IMG/VR virus record: IMGVR_UViG_3300021962_000749 | Location: 1 to 21,725 of that record | Source of the DNA: a virus | Reading direction: 5' to 3' (one strand) | Length of the DNA stretch: 21,725 nt | Shown here: positions 13,265 to 20,941 of the stretch, piece by piece | How the letters are laid out: every line of letters starts with the position of its first letter | Numbering within the stretch: the stretch's first letter is position 1 | Made by a program: the position numbers and the translations under genes | Notes under the pieces: generated by a model | The model's input: only the letters and a program-made list of their open reading frames with translations | The model's database searches: none | Told to the model about the DNA's origin: nothing

Positions 13265-13538
13265 AGATTATAGGCTAGAGAAGGCAGGTGTTGATGGATA
13301 TAACAAGCCCAAACGCACCCCTAATCACCCTACAAAGAGTCATGTGGTTGTTGCCAAAGAAGGCGACCAAGTAAAGACGATCAGATTTGGGCAGCAGGGA
13401 GTCTCTGGTAGTCCTAAGAAGGAAGGCGAGTCTGAGTCGTACCGCAAACGTAGAGAGTCCTTCAAAGCCCGTCACTCCAGCAACATCAAGAAAGGCAAGA
13501 TGTCAGCGGCTTACTGGGCCGATAAAGTTAAATGGTAA
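13257..13538 (+). CDS. Small conserved basic phage protein (DUF5872-like C-terminus)
   Basis: 93 residues, strongly basic, beginning MAKDYRLEKAGVDGYNKPKR. It has HPTKSHVVVAKEGDQVKTIRFGQQG and ends FKARHSSNIKKGKMSAAYWADKVKW. The RFGxxG ... RxxFKARHxxN ... AYWAxKxxW signature is shared, from memory, with small DUF5872-like proteins next to portal genes in many phages. A head-completion or DNA-binding role is plausible, not shown. AAGGAG lies just before the ATG at 13257, inside the portal 3' end. The frame is open 23 codons further upstream, but without a ribosome site. Confidence 0.82.
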   Translation: MAKDYRLEKAGVDGYNKPKRTPNHPTKSHVVVAKEGDQVKTIRFGQQGVSGSPKKEGESESYRKRRESFKARHSSNIKKGKMSAAYWADKVKW

Positions 13539-13562
13539 TAATAACAACAATAAGGAGAGCTT

Positions 13563-13712
13563 ATGCTAACCCAAGCTGAAGTAAAGAAGATTATTGACCA
13601 GATCAATGAGTCATTTAAGGAAGATCGTAAACGAATTGCTACACTGGAAGCTAAAGTAGCTGCCTTAGAAACACCAAAAAATATCAAAAAAGCAGCAACT
13701 GAGGAAAAATAA
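13563..13712 (+). CDS. Small coiled-coil protein, 49 residues
   Basis: Begins MLTQAEVKKIIDQINESFKE and continues RKRIATLEAKVAALETPKN, a clear heptad-like coiled coil (I, L, V, A and L at a/d positions). It ends with a Lys/Ala tail. AAGGAG sits seven bases before the ATG. TAATG joins it to the next small gene. Similar short coiled-coil proteins occur after the portal in other podoviruses; function unknown. Confidence 0.72.
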   Translation: MLTQAEVKKIIDQINESFKEDRKRIATLEAKVAALETPKNIKKAATEEK

Positions 13713-13888
13713 TGGACGGGGATACCAGAGTTAGTATTCTTTTAACAATTATTGCCAACACAGCAGGGCAGTATTCTGTTCAAGAAGTGATTGAGCTTTA
13801 TACTTTTATTAAAAATGAGTATAAAGAAAACTCTCTTACTAAGTTACGCTTAGTTAAAGAAAAAACTCCACAAACACCTGTTCATTAA
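13712..13888 (+). CDS. Small hypothetical protein, 58 residues
   Basis: Sequence MDGDTRVSILLTIIANTAGQ, then YSVQEVIELYTFIKNEYKEN and a basic C-terminus. Likely two helices. The first hydrophobic run (VSILLTIIANTAG) is too short to call a membrane span with confidence. The start shares a base with the previous stop (TAATG). It ends just before the second rightward promoter. No family recognised. Confidence 0.65.
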   Translation: MDGDTRVSILLTIIANTAGQYSVQEVIELYTFIKNEYKENSLTKLRLVKEKTPQTPVH

Positions 13889-13892
13889 TTTC

Positions 13893-13921
13893 TTGACATT
13901 TTGTCATAATTATGTTATAAT
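13893..13921 (+). promoter_or_regulatory. Second consensus sigma-70 promoter, ahead of the capsid genes
   Basis: TTGACA (13893-13898), a 17-base spacer, TATAAT (13916-13921). Both hexamers are perfect. The -10 context ATGTTATAATAT equals that of the promoter at 8472. Transcription would start near 13928, inside the Shine-Dalgarno site of the next gene. It likely boosts the scaffold and capsid genes, with output ending at the terminator at 16235. Confidence 0.9.
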
Positions 13922-13933
13922 ATAGGAAAGAAA

Positions 13934-14182
13934 GTGAAAAATAAAGAATTAGAAACCTACTACAACACTTTCCTTGATCTTTTTGCTTATTCTGGCTGGA
14001 AGCAGCTTCTAGAAGAACTAGAAACAACTGTAGACCAGCTAAATGATCTTCGCAGTATCCAAGATGCTCAAGACCTTGCTTTCCGGCAGGGACAACTTGA
14101 AGCTATCTTAACCATTCTGAACTTTGAGACTTCCGTCCGTAAGGCTATTGATTCAATAGAGGAAGACGAAAATGCTCTTTGA
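13934..14182 (+). CDS. Conserved helical phage protein, 82 residues
   Basis: Begins at GTG and reads MKNKELETYYNTFLDLFAYSGW, then KQLLEELETTVDQLNDLRSI and RQGQLEAILTILNFETSVRKA. It is wholly helical with a probable coiled coil. The ELETYYxxxxDLFxxxGWKQL and QxxxLxxxxNFE patterns are familiar from small proteins between portal and scaffold in T7-like marine phages; function unknown. AGGAAAG precedes the GTG but overlaps the expected transcript start of the promoter at 13893, so the gene may be translated mainly from the longer upstream transcript. Its stop lies inside the next gene. Confidence 0.82.
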   Translation: MKNKELETYYNTFLDLFAYSGWKQLLEELETTVDQLNDLRSIQDAQDLAFRQGQLEAILTILNFETSVRKAIDSIEEDENAL

Positions 14183-14381
14183 CTTTAAGTGTCCTACTGG
14201 GCATGTGTTTGAGGCTAATGTTTCCTCTGATATTAGGTCTAAAGAGTGTCCTCACTGTTCAGAAACCGCTAGTCGCACTATTTCAGTGCCTAACTTCAAG
14301 ATACCTTTCGATGGGGGTTACCCCGGAGCAGCTCTTAAATGGGCAAAGTATCACGAGAAAGGCTCTAAGAAGTACGACTAA
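14172..14381 (+). CDS. Zinc-ribbon protein, FmdB-like
   Basis: 69 residues. CPTGHVFE near the N-terminus and CPHCSETASRTIS about 20 residues later form a zinc ribbon (Cys, His, Cys, Cys) like FmdB-type regulatory proteins. The C-terminal FDGGYPGAALKWAKYHEK segment is common in phage versions. The role is unknown; such ribbons may bind nucleic acid or act in assembly. The ATG lies 11 bases inside the previous gene. Confidence 0.85.
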   Translation: MLFDFKCPTGHVFEANVSSDIRSKECPHCSETASRTISVPNFKIPFDGGYPGAALKWAKYHEKGSKKYD

Positions 14382-14387
14382 TCCACC

Positions 14388-14419
14388 AAAGGGATACCAT
14401 CAGCCTTAGATGCCCCTTT
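14388..14419 (+). promoter_or_regulatory. Intergenic hairpin before the scaffold gene
   Basis: AAAGGG (14388-14393) pairs with CCCTTT (14414-14419), and CATC with GATG inside it around a 7-base loop. There is no U-run, so it is more likely an mRNA processing or stability element than a terminator. Confidence 0.5.
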
Positions 14420-14452
14420 CATTCTCCATAATGTATATACACGGAGCTAATA

Positions 14453-15235
14453 ATGGCAGAGCTTATAGATAAGCGTGTGCTTGAGGGCGAAATTAAAGCC
14501 CTAGAAGAATTAGAACTTAAAGAAGAAACACAGCAGCAGGCGGCAGAGCCAGAACCTGTTGAAGAAATCCCCGACAAGTACCGAAACAAATCTTTAACTG
14601 ACTTGGTTCGTATGCACCAAGAAGCAGAAAAGATGGTAGGCCGTCAGGCTAATGAAGTAGGGGAGCTTCGTAAAGTTGTCGATGACTTCATAACCAAGCA
14701 GACAGAACTTGTCTCAAGCAAGAGAGAACCCGCTGAAGAAGTTGACTTCTTTGCTGACCCAAAAACAGCAGTGAACCAGTCCATTGAGAGTCATCCGGCT
14801 TTTCAGGAACTGAGGACACTGACAGCTCAACAGCGTCAGGCTACGGCACAGGCAGAGATGCTACGTCGTCACCCAGATGCAACACAGCTTATATCAGATC
14901 AGAAGTTTCAGGAGTGGATAGAGGCTTCTAAAGTACGACAAGCATTGTTGATTAGAGCTGACAAAGAGTACGATGTAGACGCAGCCGATGAGCTGTTTTC
15001 CTTGTGGAAAGAACGTCAGAGTCTTGTAAAGCAGACAGCTTCTTCTGAACTGTCCGCAAGAAAAGACACTGTACGCAAAGCCTCTATAGGAAATACATCT
15101 ACCGCTGTTGAACAGGCCAGCAGGAAGAAATACAGAAGGCAAGACATTATTAACTTAATGAGGGATGATCCTGATAGATACGCTTCCCTAGCTGCTGAAA
15201 TCCGACAGGCTTACGCAGAGGGCAGAGTAGTTTAG
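14453..15235 (+). CDS. Capsid assembly scaffolding protein
   Basis: 260 residues, acidic and helical, directly ahead of the major capsid gene. The first 40 residues are Glu-rich. The conserved scaffold-like block IPDKYRNKSLTDLVRMHQEA leads into EKMVGRQANEVGELRKVVDDF, a coiled coil. The C-terminus is basic (RKKYRRQDIINLMRDDPDRY), as expected for the capsid-binding end of podovirus scaffolds. It would guide procapsid assembly and then leave. GGAG is seven bases before the ATG. It is transcribed with the capsid gene from the promoter at 13893. Confidence 0.88.
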   Translation: MAELIDKRVLEGEIKALEELELKEETQQQAAEPEPVEEIPDKYRNKSLTDLVRMHQEAEKMVGRQANEVGELRKVVDDFITKQTELVSSKREPAEEVDFFADPKTAVNQSIESHPAFQELRTLTAQQRQATAQAEMLRRHPDATQLISDQKFQEWIEASKVRQALLIRADKEYDVDAADELFSLWKERQSLVKQTASSELSARKDTVRKASIGNTSTAVEQASRKKYRRQDIINLMRDDPDRYASLAAEIRQAYAEGRVV

Positions 15236-15259
15236 GACTCCTGATTACCGGAGATTGAA

Positions 15260-16213
15260 ATGGCTACTTCAACTTACCCCACTATGACTGGCGCGGTCGG
15301 AATGACCGAAGCTGCAACCTTTGTCCCTGAACTTTGGTCGGACGAGATTCGGGCTGCTTACGAGAAAAATCTTGTATTGGCTCGTCTTGTAAAACGTCTG
15401 GCAATGAAAGGCAAAAAAGGTGATGTTGTTCACATCCCTGCTCCGACTCGTGGTTCAGCCTACGCCAAGAGCGAAAACACCGCAGTAACCCTTCAGAACG
15501 CTACTGAGTCTGAAGTACAGGTTGCTATTAACAAACACTATGAATACTCTCGTCTGATCGAGGATATCGTTAGTGTTCAGGCTCTGGATAGCCTGCGTAG
15601 CTTCTACACCAGCGATGCTGGCTACGCTCTTGCCAAGCAGATCGACACCGACCTGTTTGCTCTGGGCAAGTCACTGGGTAATGGCGATGGTTCCGACTGG
15701 ACTCATAGCGCATCTTTCTTCCCTGATGCTTCTACTGGCCTGACTGCGTATGCTGTTGATACTGTGACCACCTCTGATGTGTTCACTGATGCTATCTTCC
15801 GCGCCTTGATCCAGCAGATGGATGATGCTGATGTGCCGATGGATAATCGTGTATTTGTTATCCCCCCGTCACTCCGCAACGCCATCATGGGCATTGACCG
15901 CTATGTATCTAGCGACTTTGTTAATGGTCGTGGTGTACAGAATGGTAAGATTGGTGAGCTGTACGGCATTGACGTATATGTTACCAGCAACTGCCCTGAA
16001 GTAGAATCAGCAGTCGATAACACTGCTGGTGACCGCTTGGTTGCTTCTATGCTGATGCACAAGGATACGCTGATCTTGGCAGAGCAGATGGGAATCCGCA
16101 GCCAGACTCAGTACAAACAGGAATATCTGGCTAACCTCTACACCGCTGATACCCTCTACGGTGTTCAGGCTTACCGCCCGGATTCTGGTTTTGTTCTGGT
16201 TGTAAACGACTAA
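15260..16213 (+). CDS. Major capsid protein
   Basis: 317 residues, probable HK97-type fold, forming the icosahedral shell. Recognisable parts are TFVPELWSDEIRAAYEKNLV at the N-terminus, KGDVVHIPAPTRGSAYAKSE, an EYSRLIEDIVSVQA segment for the spine helix region, and a C-terminal domain with NRVFVIPPSLRNAIMG, YGIDVYVTSNCP and QTQYKQEYLANLYTADTLYG. GGAG six bases ahead of the ATG is a good ribosome site. It follows the scaffold gene and ends just before a strong terminator, the usual arrangement for high capsid output. No protease gene lies nearby. Confidence 0.95.
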   Translation: MATSTYPTMTGAVGMTEAATFVPELWSDEIRAAYEKNLVLARLVKRLAMKGKKGDVVHIPAPTRGSAYAKSENTAVTLQNATESEVQVAINKHYEYSRLIEDIVSVQALDSLRSFYTSDAGYALAKQIDTDLFALGKSLGNGDGSDWTHSASFFPDASTGLTAYAVDTVTTSDVFTDAIFRALIQQMDDADVPMDNRVFVIPPSLRNAIMGIDRYVSSDFVNGRGVQNGKIGELYGIDVYVTSNCPEVESAVDNTAGDRLVASMLMHKDTLILAEQMGIRSQTQYKQEYLANLYTADTLYGVQAYRPDSGFVLVVND

Positions 16214-16234
16214 TATTTATTTAGTCTAAGCAAG

Positions 16235-16273
16235 AACTGCACAGTCTTAATCGGCTGTGCAGTTTTACTTTTT
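16235..16273 (+). terminator. Strong intrinsic terminator after the capsid gene
   Basis: AACTGCACAG (16235-16244) pairs perfectly with CTGTGCAGTT (16255-16264) around a 10-base loop. It is followed by TTAC and TTTTT. It closes the scaffold-capsid unit. I see no clear promoter between it and the fibre gene at 16297, so tail genes may depend on read-through. Confidence 0.93.
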
Positions 16274-16296
16274 CAGCAAAAGAGTTTGAGAATTCC

Positions 16297-17982
16297 ATGA
16301 CAACCAAAATCATCACCAAGAACAGTTCTACTGCTTCTGCTGTTCCCTCATCAGCCAATCTTGAGCAGGGTGAATTGGCTGTCAATGTTACTGACAAACG
16401 CCTTTTTACAGAGAATGCTTCTGGCACTGTTGTAGAGTTGGGGACTAATCCGACCTCACTGACAGTTGGTAATATTACATCATCAGGCACATACACTGGT
16501 ATTGTGTCATCAAGCAATGCCACTATTACTGGTGGATCTGTCAATAACACACCTATTGGTGGTACTACTCCCAGCACTATTGTAGGAACCAATATCACTG
16601 CCAACACTGGTTTTACTGGTGCTTTGACAGGCAATGTAACTGGTAACGTCACTGGCAACTTAACAGGAAACGTAACTGGAAATGTCACAGGTAATGTTAC
16701 TGGTAATGTCACTGCTTCTAGTGGCACTACAACTCTTAACAATCTTATTATTAATGGTACTACTGATTTTAATGGGGCTATCCTCACTGATCTGGGGACT
16801 CCTTCAGCGTCCTCTGACGCAGCCACTAAAGGCTATGTTGATACCCAAATCACCAGCTTAGTAGCCTCTGCTCCTGCTGCACTAGACACACTTAATGAAC
16901 TAGCTGCTGCCTTGGGCGATGATGCTAACTTTTCTACTACTATTACTAACTCTATAGCTACTAAACTTCCCCTAGCAGGCGGCACTATGACTGGTGCTAT
17001 AGCTATGGGTGGTAATAATATTACTGGTCTTGGCACTCCTACACTTAGCAACGATGCTACCAGCAAGACCTATGTAGACACTCAAGACGCACTGAAGCTC
17101 TCCCTGACTGGTGGTACTATGTCAGGCAACATAGCTATGGGCAGCAACAGCGTCACAGGGCTTGCAGCTCCTTCTGCGGGTGGCGATGCAGCTAATAAAA
17201 CATATGTTGATTCTATCCTTGGTTCTGCTACAGACGCAGCAACCTCAGCAGCCGCAGCAGCAGCCTCCGCAAGTGCAGCCAGTACGTCTGCCTCTAATGC
17301 CTCCACTTCAGCAACTAATGCAGCTTCTAGCGCATCTAGTGCATCCTCAAGTGCAGCAGCCGCTGCTACTAGCTACGATAACTTTGATGACCGTTATTTG
17401 GGACAGAAAAGTTCTGCTCCTTCTACAGACAATGACGGAGATGCCCTGCTGACAGGTGCTTTGTACTTTGATACTACTGCTAATAAGATGCAAGTTTACA
17501 GCGGGAGTGCTTGGGTAGATGTAGCTCCTACTGCTACTAGCGTAACTGTTAGCCAGATTAGTGATCTTACAGCAACCGCTGCTGAAATAAATGTTTTAGA
17601 CGGCATTACTGCCACAACTACAGAGCTGAACTTGTTAGATGGCATTACTGCTCTGGTTACAGCTTCTAGCACTGACACGTTCACGAACAAGACCGTCAGA
17701 GACACTGTGTACGCTCTGTCTGGCACAGCCTTTGACGCTACCAACGGTGCAGTGCAGACCAAGACCCTATCTGGTAACACCACCTTCACAGACTCACTAA
17801 GCTCTGGTGATGCCATTGTGTTGATGCTAGAGGCTGGTGCCAGCTACACGGTGACCTACCCGACCATGACTTGGGTGACCAGCGCAGGCAATGTTGCTCC
17901 TACGCTGACTGCGAAGGACACACTGGTGTTTTGGAAAGTCTCCACAACTCTCTACGGTGCTTACACAGGAAGCTATGTGTAA
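16297..17982 (+). CDS. Tail fibre protein with repeat and Ala/Ser-rich segments
   Basis: 561 residues, probably a trimeric host-contact fibre. It opens MTTKIITKNSSTASAVPSS with LEQGELAVNVTDKRLF, a common N-terminus of phage fibre proteins. After that come seven TGNV-type tetrapeptides (residues about 111-138) and repeats of the type DAATKGYVDTQ and LAGGTMTGAIAMGGNNITGL. A long Ala/Ser stretch follows (around 310-360), then YFDTTANKMQVYSGSAWVDV, the twin AEINVLDGIT / TELNLLDGIT repeats, and a beta-rich C-terminus. GAG lies before the ATG at moderate strength. TAATG overlap joins it to the spike gene. A 201-codon antisense frame here is an artefact of repeat composition. Confidence 0.9.
   Translation: MTTKIITKNSSTASAVPSSANLEQGELAVNVTDKRLFTENASGTVVELGTNPTSLTVGNITSSGTYTGIVSSSNATITGGSVNNTPIGGTTPSTIVGTNITANTGFTGALTGNVTGNVTGNLTGNVTGNVTGNVTGNVTASSGTTTLNNLIINGTTDFNGAILTDLGTPSASSDAATKGYVDTQITSLVASAPAALDTLNELAAALGDDANFSTTITNSIATKLPLAGGTMTGAIAMGGNNITGLGTPTLSNDATSKTYVDTQDALKLSLTGGTMSGNIAMGSNSVTGLAAPSAGGDAANKTYVDSILGSATDAATSAAAAAASASAASTSASNASTSATNAASSASSASSSAAAAATSYDNFDDRYLGQKSSAPSTDNDGDALLTGALYFDTTANKMQVYSGSAWVDVAPTATSVTVSQISDLTATAAEINVLDGITATTTELNLLDGITALVTASSTDTFTNKTVRDTVYALSGTAFDATNGAVQTKTLSGNTTFTDSLSSGDAIVLMLEAGASYTVTYPTMTWVTSAGNVAPTLTAKDTLVFWKVSTTLYGAYTGSYV
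16627..16710 (+). repeat. Seven 12-bp units coding TGNV repeats
   Basis: Seven tandem 12-bp units encode T-G-N-V (the third unit is T-G-N-L). Every unit has a different nucleotide sequence, mostly through third-position changes, so the protein repeat is kept while the DNA repeat is eroded. Confidence 0.9.
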
Positions 17983-19916
17983 TGAGCAAATTAGCTAAAG
18001 CTCTGACAGCAGCGGCAGGTAATGCAGGTGAGTCTCTGTACGTTGAGGATGTATTCTCGACTTATTTGTATACGGGTAATAGTTCTACGCAGACCATCAC
18101 CAACGGGATTGATCTGGCTGGTGAAGGCGGGTTGGTTTGGAGGCAAGGAAGGTCTGCCGCTACAGGTGGGCAACTGATTGATACCGCAAGAGGAATAGGC
18201 AGTTATCTTATTTCCTATTCTACGGATGCGGCACAGACAGGTTCTAACTGGATAGATTCGTTTAATTCAAACGGCTTCACCATGAACATTAATTCGTTTA
18301 ATGGTGGCGCAACCTACGCCTCGTGGACATTCCGCAAGGCTGAGAAGTTCTTTGATGTTTTGACTTATACTGGGAATGGTGTTGCGGGAAGGACTGTGGC
18401 GCATAATCTTGGTAGTACACCTGCGGTGATGATAATAAAAAGAACAAGCACTTCAGGATCAAACTGGCGTGTCTACCACACTTCTTTAGGTAATGGGCAA
18501 GCATTATCGTTAAACACGACCGATGCAGCAGGAGCTACTACTAGCTTATGGAATAGTACAACGCCAACTGACTCAGTATTTACTCTTGGCGATAACGGTA
18601 ACGTCAATCAATCGGGTGAATCTTTTGTAGCCTACCTATTCGCCTCAGACGCAGGAGGCTTTGGCGATGACGGCACGGAGAATATTATTTCGTGTGGGTC
18701 GTTTACGACTGATGGCAGCGGTAGCGCCACGGTCAGTCTTGGGTATGAGCCGCAATGGGTAATGATTAAACGATCCGATGCTGCCGACGACTGGATAATG
18801 CTAGACGCCATGCGCGGGATGTCATATAGCAACTGCCTAAAGTTGGCGGCAAACGCATCATCTGCTGAATACAACTTTGGGGCAAACCAAACCTATCCAA
18901 CCGCCACTGGATTCAGTATTAACGGCACCTTGTCTGCAAGCGGCACCTACATCTACATCGCCATCCGCCGTGGCCCGATGAAAGTGCCTACAGCAGGGAC
19001 TGAGGTGTTTAGTCCTGTTTCAAGAGCGGGGACAAGCGCGGTAGCATCTGTCACTACGCCAAATTTCCCACCTGATTTGGTGATCATTAAAAATCAAACA
19101 GCAGGAATTGCAGGACGAGTGAGAACAAAGTTAACTGGCCCAAATGTTAGACTTGTTACATCAAGCACTGATGTAGAGGTTCCTGATAGCGATGAATTCC
19201 GCTCTTTTGACCAGCTAGGTTATACATTTGGGGCTAATTCAGCAAGCGACTTTGGAACGCAAAATTATAGCGGTTATACATATATTAATTGGGCCTTCAA
19301 GCGCGCCACAGGCTTTTTTGATGCGGTAGCTTATACTGGGACTGGAAGCAATACATCAATAAATCATAATCTTGGCGTTGCACCAGAATTAATGATTGTC
19401 AAAAGAAGAAATAGCTCAAGAGTATGGGCTGTTTGGGCAAGCGGCATAGATATAGACGATTATTTAACACTAAATGGAAGTGCGGGTGTAGCTACCTTTT
19501 CTTTATGGCAAAGCACGTTGCCAACAGCAACGCAAATTACATTAGGAACAGACGCAAGTGTAAATGGTTCTGGCGACACCTACATAGGCTACCTATTCGC
19601 CACCTGCCCCGGAGTAAGCAAAGTAGGTAGCTACACAGGTAATGGTACAAGCCAAACGATTGACTGTGGATTTAGTGGTGGGGCGAGATTTATTTTAATT
19701 AAGTCTACAAGCACTACAGGTTCATGGTGGGTATATGATTCTGCGCGTGGTATTGTTGCAGGTAATGATCCTGCTCTACAGCTAAACTCTACAGCCGCAG
19801 AAATAACAAGCGCTGATGCTATAGACCCAGATAGCAGTGGATTTATTGTTAATCAAGAAGCTACTTGTTCTATTAATGCTAGTGGAGTTTCTTATATCTT
19901 TATGAGTATTGCCTGA
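17982..19916 (+). CDS. Tail spike-like protein with DUF7483-type repeats
   Basis: 644 residues starting MSKLAKALTAAAGNAGESLY, followed by VEDVFSTYLYTGNSSTQTIT. The body is made of tandem domains with a shared plan: FFDxxxYTGxG, a HNLGxxPxxMIxKR strand, a Trp-containing segment, LWxSTxPTxxxxTLGxxxxVNxSGxxxxxYLFA. One copy begins near residue 122 and another near 445, with a third partial copy after KVGSYTGNGTSQTID. I recall this as the DUF7483 repeat of marine phage virion proteins, probably a beta-sandwich sugar-binding or fibre domain. The ATG at 17982 overlaps the fibre stop (TAATG). Base composition becomes visibly more AT-rich from about 19020 to the end. TGATG leads into the homing-endonuclease-like gene. 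Confidence 0.82.
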   Translation: MSKLAKALTAAAGNAGESLYVEDVFSTYLYTGNSSTQTITNGIDLAGEGGLVWRQGRSAATGGQLIDTARGIGSYLISYSTDAAQTGSNWIDSFNSNGFTMNINSFNGGATYASWTFRKAEKFFDVLTYTGNGVAGRTVAHNLGSTPAVMIIKRTSTSGSNWRVYHTSLGNGQALSLNTTDAAGATTSLWNSTTPTDSVFTLGDNGNVNQSGESFVAYLFASDAGGFGDDGTENIISCGSFTTDGSGSATVSLGYEPQWVMIKRSDAADDWIMLDAMRGMSYSNCLKLAANASSAEYNFGANQTYPTATGFSINGTLSASGTYIYIAIRRGPMKVPTAGTEVFSPVSRAGTSAVASVTTPNFPPDLVIIKNQTAGIAGRVRTKLTGPNVRLVTSSTDVEVPDSDEFRSFDQLGYTFGANSASDFGTQNYSGYTYINWAFKRATGFFDAVAYTGTGSNTSINHNLGVAPELMIVKRRNSSRVWAVWASGIDIDDYLTLNGSAGVATFSLWQSTLPTATQITLGTDASVNGSGDTYIGYLFATCPGVSKVGSYTGNGTSQTIDCGFSGGARFILIKSTSTTGSWWVYDSARGIVAGNDPALQLNSTAAEITSADAIDPDSSGFIVNQEATCSINASGVSYIFMSIA

Positions 19917-20392
19917 TGACAAAAGACAAGTTCAGAGCCGCATACACTAGAAGCAAAGCAGACTCTAAAAGAAGAGGTATAGATTTTCTATTCACTTTTG
20001 AAGAATGGAAACAATGGTGGTTAGATACTGGGAAGTGGGAATTGCGCGGTAAAAAATCTGGCTGCTATCAAATGTGTCGTATCAATGATATTGGCGCTTA
20101 TTGTATTGACAACGTTTATTGCGACACTATAGAAGAAAATAGCGCATTGCCGCATAAAGGGCAATCACGACCAAAAGAATGGAAGCTCAAAATAAGCGCA
20201 GCATTAACAGGACAACCTAAAAGTAAGAGTCATGCTAAAGCGTTGGCTGCTTCAAAATTGGGCAAAAAATATCTAACTCCTTTTGGGGTATTTGATACAT
20301 CTACCGAATGCGAGAATTTTTGTGGCATTAAAAGAGCTACAATAATGTGGAGATGCAGGAATAATTTTAACAATGAATGGTCATACGCATAG
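19916..20392 (+). CDS. Homing-endonuclease-like protein (HNH/NUMOD type)
   Basis: 158 residues. The N-terminal part has RGIDFLFTFEEWKQWWLDTG and YQMCRINDIGAYCIDNVYCDTIEEN, close to the Arg-x-D-x-G-x-Y-x(3)-N-V-x-C-x-T-x(2)-E-N core of phage HNH-like homing proteins. The middle (KISAALTGQPKSKSHAKALAASKLGKKY) is like NUMOD3 DNA-binding repeats. The C-terminus (TPFGVFDTSTECENF, then GIKRATIMWRCRNN) resembles the DNA-binding tail of such proteins. The first His of a classical HNH is not obvious, so activity is uncertain. It is basic and AT-rich compared with the phage core and sits between spike and chaperone genes. It is probably a mobile gene, with TGATG coupling to the spike stop. Confidence 0.68.
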   Translation: MTKDKFRAAYTRSKADSKRRGIDFLFTFEEWKQWWLDTGKWELRGKKSGCYQMCRINDIGAYCIDNVYCDTIEENSALPHKGQSRPKEWKLKISAALTGQPKSKSHAKALAASKLGKKYLTPFGVFDTSTECENFCGIKRATIMWRCRNNFNNEWSYA

Positions 20393-20403
20393 GAATATCA
20401 ATT

Positions 20404-20931
20404 ATGGAATACCGTATTCAATCAACTGGCGAAGTCAAAACTCAAGGCGAAGTCAGAAGAATGCACAGCAACACATCACTGCCACGAGTGTGGGACGCTA
20501 ACGTCTGCTCAGCTCTTGGCATAGACCCTGTATTTGAAACACCCAAGCCGGAAGTCACAGGCTACACGCAGGCAGTCAGAGACGGTGTTACACAGGACGC
20601 TAAAGGCAACTGGGTACAGGCTTGGAAGGTCGTTGATATGTTCAGCAACTACACTGATGAAGATGGCAACCTAGTCACCAAGACTGACCAAGAGAATGAC
20701 TACCAAGCCAGATTGAACAGTGAGGCGGCTGCTTCTGTTAGGACACAGCGTGATAAACTACTGGCTGAGTCAGATTGGGTAACAGTCAAAGCAGTAGATC
20801 AGAACGCACAAGACAGCTTGGGCATTCAAGTCCCGCAGGTCTGGCTAGACTACAGACAAGCACTGCGTGATATTACTAGCCATGCAAACTTTCCATACTT
20901 ACAAGACGCTGACTGGCCTGTCAAGCCGTAG
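20404..20931 (+). CDS. Tail assembly chaperone-like protein
   Basis: 175 residues from MEYRIQSTGEVKTQGEVRRM. The C-terminal third, QRDKLLAESDWVTVKAVDQN followed by VWLDYRQALRDITSH and FPYLQDADWPVKP, matches the phage tail assembly chaperone / fibre assembly pattern (RDxLLxxSDW ... WxxYRQxLRDI ... FP ... WPxxP). It likely helps the fibre or spike fold or attach. AGGA lies about 10 bases before the ATG at 20404. The upstream in-frame ATG would overlap the homing gene and lacks support. It lies directly after the homing-endonuclease-like gene, which may have separated it from the spike it serves. Confidence 0.8.
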   Translation: MEYRIQSTGEVKTQGEVRRMHSNTSLPRVWDANVCSALGIDPVFETPKPEVTGYTQAVRDGVTQDAKGNWVQAWKVVDMFSNYTDEDGNLVTKTDQENDYQARLNSEAAASVRTQRDKLLAESDWVTVKAVDQNAQDSLGIQVPQVWLDYRQALRDITSHANFPYLQDADWPVKP

Positions 20932-20941
20932 GGAGTAGGTC

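Noticed and set aside
16221-16826. 201-codon minus-strand frame rich in LPVTLPV repeats
   Set aside because: Antisense image of the TGNV repeats in the fibre gene; it also runs across the terminator.
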